From positions 1 to 6,266 of the forward strand of contig JAPLDC010000077.1 in assembly GCA_026391935.1 (NCBI GenBank): 6,266 bases of DNA, given 5' to 3'. Positions 1-5,124 of this stretch are shown here, one piece after another. How positions within the stretch are numbered: position 1 is the first letter of the stretch; each line of letters opens with the position of its first letter. The notes below the pieces were generated by a model. It did not search any database. It was not told the origin of the DNA and was given only the letters and a program-made list of their open reading frames with translations. Both the position numbers and the translations under genes were made by a program. Source of the stretch: Bacteroidota bacterium (GTDB lineage: Bacteria; Bacteroidota; Bacteroidia; 2-12-FULL-35-15).

Positions 1-1261
1 ATTTTGATGGGATATAATTATAATCCATTTTTAAAATATTTGCAGAAAGAACATAAACTATATTTACTGTATCTACCACTCCTGATACAGATTTAGAATA
101 GAACAAATTGTTTCTCAGATTTACTTCCGACATAGGGTCTAAGATCAATACTCCAAGCCCCATGGTGTTAGTTGAATTATTAATGATATGATTATTAGAA
201 ATTGTTGCGCGGCTATGATAAACATAAATGCCGCCTCCTCCATATGCGGAATAGTTATTTGCAATAACATTATTTCTTACGATATAATATGTATCGGTAA
301 AAGGAACAGCTCCCTCATTGTGTGACAAATGAATTCCACCTCCACCACTGGAAGCTCCACAGGAACCATTGGTTTGACGATTGTTGCAGATCAGGTTATT
401 TTCGATGGTCACATGTCCGGAACGGCAACCAACAGCAGCAAGCTGTTCACATACATTATTGTACACTTTATTTCCGCGAATAGTCACTTCTCCTATAGAA
501 ACCTTGATAGGTGCAGCATCATTCACCATATCATTGTGATGGATCATATTATTTTCGATCAAGAGATTATTCCAAATCCCTCCTATCGTTGAGCCTAAAT
601 GATTATCGTGCAATTCTGAATTTATTATTTTTGTATACCCACCACTGTTTCCAGTTCTAACGACTCCGAAGCTGGACGAATTATCATTGATGGTACATCC
701 ATTCACTTCAATTGTATCTGTTGCCAGATAGGTATTTAAGGAGAGTGTTGCAGATGCGACATACATTCCCAATCCTGCATGATTATGTGTAAATGTACAA
801 TTCAATATTTGTAAGCCACGTTCACATGTTAATGCGCTGGTATATGAAGCAACATAGGTGTATCCATATTTCACATCCTTGATGGTGCAATAGTTCAGAA
901 TAGAGTTATCTGTTCCTCCACCTACAAATTGTTTGAACTGCAAACCACTCCATCCTCCTGTTGTTACTGCCTGATTGAACCATCCGGTAGTATCATTCGA
1001 CTCAAAAATAATTGGTAAAGCAAGTGTTCCTGATGCAATCAACTGTCCATCCACATTTAATTTGGTTGTCGGCATAAACTTCACTACCACACCCGGCTGA
1101 ATAGTAAGTGATTGTCCACCGGCAACGCCTGTCGAAACAGTTACGATATAGGGAGAACCAGCAAAGGTCCATGTGCCTGAAACGGTTGCAGTGGAAATTG
1201 TTGTTTGAGAAACTGCGGAGATGCTTAATAAAAGCAATAAGTAAGTAGTTATTTTTTTCAT
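1..1261 (-). CDS. Secreted right-handed parallel beta-helix protein, N-terminal part (runs off window start)
   Basis: The reverse strand is open without a stop from the ATG at 1261 to base 1, giving 420 codons; the C-terminus lies outside the window. Residues 1-19 form a Sec-type signal peptide (MKK, then a Leu-rich core, then SAVSQ), so the product is exported. Residues 51-62 (SLTIQPGVVVKF) match the opening strand common in Bacteroidota secreted beta-helix proteins. From about residue 105 the sequence repeats short beta-strand rungs with Asn ladders, for example VTIENN at 284-289, VTIRGN at 259-264 and ATISNN at 352-357. This is the pectate-lyase/NosD-like fold. Gly-rich turns (SSGGGGIH, YGGGGIYVYH) occur twice. 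The substrate is unknown; the fold is shared by polysaccharide lyases, adhesins and surface proteins, and I see no catalytic signature. A C-terminal type IX secretion sorting domain is a reasonable guess but not visible. The start is supported by the signal peptide immediately after it; no Shine-Dalgarno sequence precedes it. The cysteines are scattered, with no metal-binding pattern. Confidence 0.88.
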   Translation of the reverse strand, partial: MKKITTYLLLLLSISAVSQTTISTATVSGTWTFAGSPYIVTVSTGVAGGQSLTIQPGVVVKFMPTTKLNVDGQLIASGTLALPIIFESNDTTGWFNQAVTTGGWSGLQFKQFVGGGTDNSILNYCTIKDVKYGYTYVASYTSALTCERGLQILNCTFTHNHAGLGMYVASATLSLNTYLATDTIEVNGCTINDNSSSFGVVRTGNSGGYTKIINSELHDNHLGSTIGGIWNNLLIENNMIHHNDMVNDAAPIKVSIGEVTIRGNKVYNNVCEQLAAVGCRSGHVTIENNLICNNRQTNGSCGASSGGGGIHLSHNEGAVPFTDTYYIVRNNVIANNYSAYGGGGIYVYHSRATISNNHIINNSTNTMGLGVLILDPMSEVNLRNNLFYSKSVSGVVDTVNIVYVLSANILKMDYNYIPSK

Positions 1262-1375
1262 TTTGGAGGAGTGTTTTATAGAATATAGATAGTGTTTTTA
1301 GATGAAAGGTTGCATGGTTGAAAAACTTGATCTTGCTCCGCCAAAAGACTCGTTGAGATGGAACTTCTCTGAACC

Positions 1376-1479
1376 ACCCCCGCTACCCCTTTATGAATGG
1401 GGATTCTACTAAGAGTGCTTTTAGTACAACACAGAAAACACATCCCTGCCCCTCTCAAGAGGGGAATGCAATTGAGTTA
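1376..1479. repeat. Dispersed hairpin-rich repeat, copy 1
   Basis: This copy shares a 17-bp identical core (TAAGAGTGCTTTTAGTA, 1410-1426) with copy 2 at 1832-1848. It also shares a tail (GAATGCAATTGAGTTA at 1464-1479) that matches copy 2 at 14 of 16 positions. It contains a perfect inverted repeat at 1449-1464 (CCCCTCT, 2-base loop, AGAGGGG). A second stem lies at 1407-1426 (TACTAA ... TTAGTA), and a weaker CCCC/GGGG pairing at about 1387-1403. Similar C-run/G-run hairpins are familiar as dispersed intergenic repeats in Bacteroidota genomes. The flank at 1316-1375 may also belong to the element but has no counterpart in copy 2. No coding capacity, transposase or target-site duplication is visible. 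Confidence 0.7.
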
Positions 1480-1500
1480 GGTAGATGATATTAGTAATAA

Positions 1501-1716
1501 ATAGAATCCTTAGTTACGATACAGAAACTGGATAAGGTTTTGTTTTATGAAGAAATAGCGGGAATAGCTGCCGGAAAAATCAATGATGAAGAAAGATTTA
1601 CTAGGATAGCTGCTATTAACCTTGGCAATTCTGAACGAAAGAGAAGAAGAAATTTCCTTTTAAAACAAAAAGATTTTTTGTTACTTTTTGCGGTTAAAAA
1701 GTTAGAAAAAATTTAA
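1501..1716 (+). other. Unassigned 72-codon open stretch, possible gene remnant
   Basis: The plus strand is open from just after a TAA at 1498-1500 to a TAA at 1714-1716. The reading looks peptide-like: a charged, helix-prone segment (FYEEIAGIAAGKINDEERF), then a basic run (ERKRRRN), then a Leu/Phe/Lys-rich tail. No ATG starts it; only a TTG near 1534 could. It lies between the two repeat copies. I recognise no family. It could be a fragment of a decayed gene or simply chance openness, so it is listed only as a stretch to test. Confidence 0.2.
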
Positions 1717-1798
1717 AAGAAAATGTTTAGGTGGATCGATTGTCATTAAAGGAATCCTAAATAAAATAATCAATCGAGATATCTCCACAAGAATTAAA

Positions 1799-1896
1799 TC
1801 CCTAGCCCCCTTTGAAAACAGCGAATTGCTATAAGAGTGCTTTTAGTAAAGCATAGAAAAAAACTGCCACTCTTAAATGGGAATGCATTTGAGTAA
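1799..1896. repeat. Dispersed hairpin-rich repeat, copy 2
   Basis: This is the diverged partner of the copy at 1376-1479, in the same orientation about 420 bp away. It shares the 17-bp identical core (1832-1848), the following AGAAAA...CTGCC segment and the GAATGCATTTGAGTAA tail (1881-1896). The distance between core and tail is 32 bases here against 37 in copy 1. The C-run/G-run hairpin has decayed (CCACTCTTAAATGGG), but another stem is present: TGCTTT (1838-1843), loop TAGT, AAAGCA (1848-1853). It ends about 20 bp beyond the stop codon of the SGNH-like gene, so its folded RNA could act as a transcript end. Confidence 0.65.
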
Positions 1897-1915
1897 CAAA
1901 AATGACTAAAAAAAA

Positions 1916-3202
1916 TTAAGGAAACTTTACACCATCACATTCTGTGCAATACACATCAGGAATAAATGCATTGTATTTGCTATTAATTGATCTGATAAAT
2001 TCATTCGCAATAAGCGCATACCCCTTTTGATTCGGATGATACCCATCTAAACTAAAAAAACCACCACTTACAAATTCAGCATTAAAATCAACCCCATTCC
2101 ATTTTATTCCTGAAACAACTTTTTTTAGATAGGAATTCATATCAACAAACGCTAAATTATATTGATTGGCTTTTTGTGCAATAATGGAATTGTAAGCACT
2201 TGTTGCCTGATCAATTTCATAAACCTCGCTACTATCCAATGCATAACGGTCGTTGATCGTATTGATCAATAAGCCATATTTATAACACTTCATTGAATCG
2301 ATGGGTGCCGAAAGTGTAATGTATTCTCCAGCATGCAACTGACGAATATTATCAAATACAGAAGGATCATCAATTACAAATCCATTTCTTCCTTCAACAA
2401 AAAAGATATTTGTTAATCCTGCAGGAATATAAATATCATTTAATGAATCTGCTTGAGTCTGACGGAGCTCTGCATTATCCCATGCTACCAATGTATAATA
2501 GGGAAAACTTCTGAAATCGGGGATGTTAGCAATAACACCTTTTGCTCCGTTGGCAGTTAATCCGCCTAATATTGAATCTAGATAATTTGCGAAACTTGTT
2601 GCAGAAGGGATTGCGGCTCCGGTTCCACCTCTACTTGCATAATTAAAAATATCTTCCATCCCCAGCCAAGCAGTTATAAATGTTGCATTTTGCTGATGTA
2701 CATCCCCATATAACGTAGATACACCTGGGTTGCTGGCGAGACGTGCATAGAAAGGATTTGTATTTCCTGTAAATGAACTTAGCCCAAAAGCCGGATTGAA
2801 ATAATCGGAAACTGTAGCAAAAGGTACTGCTAAATTCTGAACGCTGTTTCCTGCAATTCCTGATAAATAGGGTGTTGCAGCTATATTTGAAATTGCGTTT
2901 TTTAAGGGAGACAAAGAAGTTACTCCTTCACAATTTGTTTTATAGCCAAGATGACTCGGCGTTACAAACCAACTTTCCCAGATCTTCGAATTCAACCCCA
3001 AACCATTGTCATCGGGCATTAATGCCTGATTGAATATTGGTCCGCCGACCAATTTAAATTGCTCAGCTAATAATGCGGGAATAGAAAGAGATTGTCCTTT
3101 TTTATATAATGCTCCATCTTGATAGCCTGCTAAATAATTTCCTCCTACTGCTACCATCTTTGAAAAGTCAGCATCACCGGCATTCGGTTCAGGAATATTC
3201 AA
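1916..3202 (-). CDS. SGNH/GDSL-like lipoprotein, N-terminus broken
   Basis: The 428 residues counted from the TTG at 3202 match the Bacteroidota SGNH/GDSL esterase-like lipoproteins. Block I lies at 17-31 (VAVGGNYLAGYQDGA), block III at about 179-190 (WLGMEDIFNYAS), and block V is DGYHPNQKGYALIANEF (386-402) with Asp386 and His389 in the usual catalytic positions. The block I serine (GNSL/GDSL) is Asn22 and the block III Asn (GxND) is Glu183, so classical esterase chemistry is doubtful. A carbohydrate- or lipid-ester hydrolase is the family's usual role. The TTG is unlikely to be the native start. The frame stays open to 3241 and reads FLLSSCTPDL just upstream, a textbook lipobox with the Cys codon at 3212-3214. 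The expected Met and basic n-region are missing, replaced by nifU sequence. If translated from the TTG, which overlaps the nifU-fragment stop (TTGA), the product would be cytoplasmic and unlipidated. It is probably a 5'-truncated gene with an otherwise intact body. Confidence 0.8.
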   Translation of the reverse strand: MNIPEPNAGDADFSKMVAVGGNYLAGYQDGALYKKGQSLSIPALLAEQFKLVGGPIFNQALMPDDNGLGLNSKIWESWFVTPSHLGYKTNCEGVTSLSPLKNAISNIAATPYLSGIAGNSVQNLAVPFATVSDYFNPAFGLSSFTGNTNPFYARLASNPGVSTLYGDVHQQNATFITAWLGMEDIFNYASRGGTGAAIPSATSFANYLDSILGGLTANGAKGVIANIPDFRSFPYYTLVAWDNAELRQTQADSLNDIYIPAGLTNIFFVEGRNGFVIDDPSVFDNIRQLHAGEYITLSAPIDSMKCYKYGLLINTINDRYALDSSEVYEIDQATSAYNSIIAQKANQYNLAFVDMNSYLKKVVSGIKWNGVDFNAEFVSGGFFSLDGYHPNQKGYALIANEFIRSINSKYNAFIPDVYCTECDGVKFP

Positions 3203-3357
3203 ATCAGGGGTACAGGAAGAAAGTAAAAAGCACCCATCAATTCAACCTTCACAATGTTATCAACTGTAATTTCTATCAATGAAACATTTCCTCCGTCTGC
3301 CTGAAGATAAGGTCGAATCAATTCTAATGCATCTTCTACTTTTTTTAATAGTTCCAT
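3199..3357 (-). pseudogene. Truncated NifU C-terminal-domain (Nfu) Fe-S scaffold gene, 5' half only
   Basis: An ATG at 3357 opens a 52-codon frame. Residues 1-43 are a clear NifU-like scaffold: LKKVEDALELIRPYLQADGG followed by NVSLIEIT and VKVELMGA. In intact relatives (about 80 residues) the next residues are the essential CGSCP motif whose two cysteines hold the transferred Fe-S cluster. Here residue 44 onward is FYFLPVPLI and then a stop, which is the lipoprotein signal-peptide DNA read in another frame. The gene has therefore lost its cluster-binding half. It begins 46 bp after the mrp stop on the same strand, so it was presumably co-transcribed with mrp in a cluster-carrier operon. The upstream DNA is A-rich without Shine-Dalgarno, as is usual in this phylum. 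The identification is firm; whether the break is biological or an assembly artefact cannot be decided here. Confidence 0.85.
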
Positions 3358-3403
3358 TTATGTTCTTATTTTTTCTATAATTTTTCTTTTACAAATTAAT
3401 TGA

Positions 3404-4501
3404 TCAACTGTTCACGACTTCTTTTTCTGCTAGACGGGTGGCGTTAACAATAGAAACTTGTTGGGCCACATTACTTGCCATTTGCATAAAAGCCAATGCC
3501 TGTGGTGAATTCTCTTGCAATACAGCGGGACGACCGGCATCACCAGCTTCACAAATACTTTGCACCAATGGAATTTCTCCTAATAAAGGTACACCTAATT
3601 TTTCAGCAAGATTTTTTGCTCCATCTTTACCAAATATATAATATTTATTGTTTGGAAGTTCAGCAGGGGTGAAATAAGACATATTCTCAACGATACCTAA
3701 TATAGGAACATTTATCTGAGGTAACTGAAACATACCTACACCTTTTTGCGCATCCGCCAAAGCAACATTTTGAGGCGTGCTCACAATGACAACACCATTA
3801 ATAGGAACTTCTGCAACCAATGATAAATGAATATCGCCAGTGCCTGGAGGAAGATCGATGATCATATAATCAAGGTCGCCCCAATCGGCGTCAGCCAACA
3901 TTTGAGTCAGTGCTTTTGCAGCCATAGGTCCACGCCAAACAATTGCTTGCGAAGTATCAGCAAAAAAACCGATAGATAATAATTTCACACCATAATTTTC
4001 TACAGGTATAATTTTATTTACGCCATCAATCACTTTTAACAATGGCTTTTCATGAACGACATCAAACATAATTGTTTGTGACGGCCCATAAATATCAGCA
4101 TCTATTAATCCTACCGAAGCTCCTTGTTTTGCAAGCGCAACCGCTAAGTTAGAAGCAATAGTAGACTTTCCGACTCCTCCCTTTCCGGAAGCAACCGCGA
4201 TAATGTTTTTGACTTTAGTTAATATGGGGGCCTCTGTTTTTTTACCTGCAGTCACATTCGCAGTCATTGTAACAGTCACTTTCGCTTCTTTATCTACATA
4301 GTGCAATACTGCATTTTCACATGCCTTTTGGATCATTGCTTTCATGGGACAGGCAGGAGTTGTAAGAACAACAGTAAAACTCACATTCTTACCATTTACC
4401 TCCAAATCTTTGATCATTCCAAGGGTTACCAGATCTTTTTTAAGATCAGGATCTTCTACATTCTTTAATGCTTCTATTATTTGTTCTTTCGTGATACTCA
4501 T
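3404..4501 (-). CDS. mrp: Mrp/ApbC-family Fe-S cluster carrier ATPase
   Basis: This 365-residue, full-length protein has the two-domain Mrp layout. Residues 1-82 are an N-terminal MIP18/DUF59-type domain (EDPDLKKDLVTLGMI, with TTPACPMK around Cys51). Residues from about 97 form a MinD/Mrp P-loop NTPase with a deviant Walker A GKGGVGKS at 106-113, DADIYGPS at 134-141 and DLPPGTGD at 216-223. It ends with the ENMSYF ... YIFG ... LGEIPL segment at 272-311. The family binds and transfers 4Fe-4S clusters to apo-proteins in the cytoplasm, driven by ATP. The CxxC found in enterobacterial ApbC near the ENMS segment is absent (SYFTPAELPNN instead), which I believe is usual for Bacteroidota members. 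The start is fixed by a purine-rich AGAGGAG eight bases upstream. It leads a minus-strand unit with the nifU fragment and faces the Fe-S redox operon across a 600-bp gap. Confidence 0.95.
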   Translation of the reverse strand: MSITKEQIIEALKNVEDPDLKKDLVTLGMIKDLEVNGKNVSFTVVLTTPACPMKAMIQKACENAVLHYVDKEAKVTVTMTANVTAGKKTEAPILTKVKNIIAVASGKGGVGKSTIASNLAVALAKQGASVGLIDADIYGPSQTIMFDVVHEKPLLKVIDGVNKIIPVENYGVKLLSIGFFADTSQAIVWRGPMAAKALTQMLADADWGDLDYMIIDLPPGTGDIHLSLVAEVPINGVVIVSTPQNVALADAQKGVGMFQLPQINVPILGIVENMSYFTPAELPNNKYYIFGKDGAKNLAEKLGVPLLGEIPLVQSICEAGDAGRPAVLQENSPQALAFMQMASNVAQQVSIVNATRLAEKEVVNS

Positions 4502-4509
4502 ATGAATCG

Positions 4510-4516
4510 CTCCTCT
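4510..4516 (-). promoter_or_regulatory. Shine-Dalgarno-like ribosome binding site of mrp
   Basis: The reverse strand reads AGAGGAG ending eight bases before the mrp ATG. It is notable because the other starts in this window (beta-helix, nifU fragment, Fe-S subunit, NrfD-like) have only A-rich leaders, as is usual for Bacteroidota. It supports the ATG at 4501 as the true start. Confidence 0.6.
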
Positions 4517-4539
4517 ATTTTAATGATTTTTTAATCGTG

Positions 4540-4566
4540 TAAAGATACAAAAAAATTGTTTTCAAG
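4540..4566 (-). promoter_or_regulatory. Putative Bacteroidota-type promoter of mrp
   Basis: The reverse strand shows TATCTTTA (4547 to 4540), one base from the TAnnTTTG -7 consensus of the phylum. A TTG (4565 to 4563) lies 15 bases upstream as a possible -33 element, slightly closer than the usual spacing. Transcription would begin about 30 nt before the ATG. The call rests on motif likeness only. Confidence 0.35.
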
Positions 4567-4787
4567 TAGTTGGAGAAAAAAAGGAAGCATGTTGAGTTTT
4601 TGAATTTATTAATATAACAACAGAATCGAACTGCTGATAAACTCCATACTGATTTATTTTCAAATAAAAAAACATATAATTCATATTAATAAAATGTTGC
4701 TTTTTAACTGCAACTATTTATTGATTTCAAAACCATAATACGTATCGACACATGAAAAAGGAGCGTAAAAAAATAACATTAAAAACA

Positions 4788-4800
4788 CTTGTCAGACAAG
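4788..4800. repeat. 13-bp palindrome CTTGTC-A-GACAAG
   Basis: This is a perfect inverted repeat with a one-base centre at 4794, immediately followed by a second CACTTG (4801-4806). It lies about 325 bp upstream of the Fe-S subunit start. It could be a regulator site or part of a small folded RNA, with nothing else to decide between these. Confidence 0.3.
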
Positions 4801-4984
4801 CACTTGCGCTATTAAATAATTTTTATTTAAAGAATTGAATCAATTTAAAATAGAATGACATGATCTGTTTCGCAAAAATCCATCAAAAGCTGAAAAAATA
4901 ATTAAAACACCTCCTGATCCTTTACAACCCTTTCTATTGATACAAAACAGGAAATAATCCAAAAGAACTTATCTTTTATTAACG

Positions 4985-4998
4985 GCATTTATAAATGC
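4985..4998. repeat. 14-bp perfect palindrome GCATTTATAAATGC
   Basis: This perfectly self-complementary 14-mer is centred about 62 bp upstream of the TACATTTG box and about 133 bp before the Fe-S subunit ATG. Its size and position suit a dimeric activator or repressor site controlling the redox operon. It does not match the FNR/CRP consensus (TTGAT-N4-ATCAA), and the regulator is unknown. Confidence 0.35.
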
Positions 4999-5034
4999 GA
5001 AAAGATAGAATAAAAAGTGAGTAAAGTCATAATC

Positions 5035-5060
5035 GCTTTTTAAAGCAAACTATACATTTG
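5035..5060 (+). promoter_or_regulatory. Putative promoter region of the Fe-S redox operon
   Basis: TACATTTG at 5053-5060 fits the Bacteroidota -7 consensus TAnnTTTG exactly. No TTG lies at the expected -33 position. Instead a short inverted repeat, GCTTT-TT-AAAGC, sits at 5035-5046 just upstream, so the promoter may depend on an activator. The implied leader to the ATG at 5125 is about 60 nt. Confidence 0.4.
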
Positions 5061-5124
5061 TGTCATAGAATTTCTAATTCAGCAAATTTTTACAAACCAA
5101 TTTTTGAATACTAAAAAAAAGATT

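Larger units (their letters stand above)
1262..1915. other. Non-coding region between two minus-strand genes, with two repeat copies
   Basis: This 654-bp gap separates the SGNH-like gene from the beta-helix gene; both are on the minus strand. It holds two diverged copies of a hairpin-rich repeat (about 1376-1479 and 1799-1896) and a 72-codon open stretch on the plus strand (1501-1716). The short minus-strand reading frame over 1276-1458 lies across the first repeat and has no recognisable protein features, so I do not call it a gene. No clear promoter for the beta-helix gene is seen. The hairpins of the second copy lie just downstream of the SGNH-like gene's stop codon and could end its transcription, but no classic GC stem followed by a T-run is evident. 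Confidence 0.7.
4502..5103. other. Divergent AT-rich intergenic region between mrp and the Fe-S redox operon
   Basis: This stretch of about 600 bp separates the minus-strand mrp from the plus-strand ferredoxin-like gene. It holds a likely mrp promoter and ribosome binding site at its left end. At its right end it holds three short inverted repeats and a TAnnTTTG box. The middle (about 4570-4780) is A/T-rich with no long reading frame. A 28-codon ATG frame at 4752-4838 and a short peptide-like stretch at about 4859-4960 are open, but they match nothing I recognise and lie in different frames. No tRNA, riboswitch or terminator is seen. Confidence 0.7.

Noticed and set aside
329..592. 87-codon plus-strand reading frame
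   Set aside because: It lies antisense inside the beta-helix gene, whose frame has a signal peptide and regular rungs. The plus-strand peptide has no recognisable features.
1276..1458. 60-codon minus-strand reading frame
   Set aside because: It overlaps repeat copy 1 and its hairpin and shows no protein-like composition or ribosome binding site.
1376..1896. Repeat pair as a CRISPR array or insertion sequence
   Set aside because: There are only two diverged copies about 420 bp apart, with no regular spacers, no transposase frame and no clear target-site duplication.
3438..3641. 67-codon plus-strand reading frame
   Set aside because: Antisense shadow of the well-supported Mrp gene.
3404..4501. 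Missing CxxC in Mrp as evidence of inactivity
   Set aside because: All nucleotide-binding motifs are intact, and I believe Bacteroidota Mrp proteins commonly lack this CxxC, so it is not treated as a defect.
5104..5124. TTG at 5104 as the start of the Fe-S subunit
   Set aside because: It would add seven residues before the Tat motif; the in-frame ATG at 5125 gives normal Tat n-region spacing and is the more usual codon.
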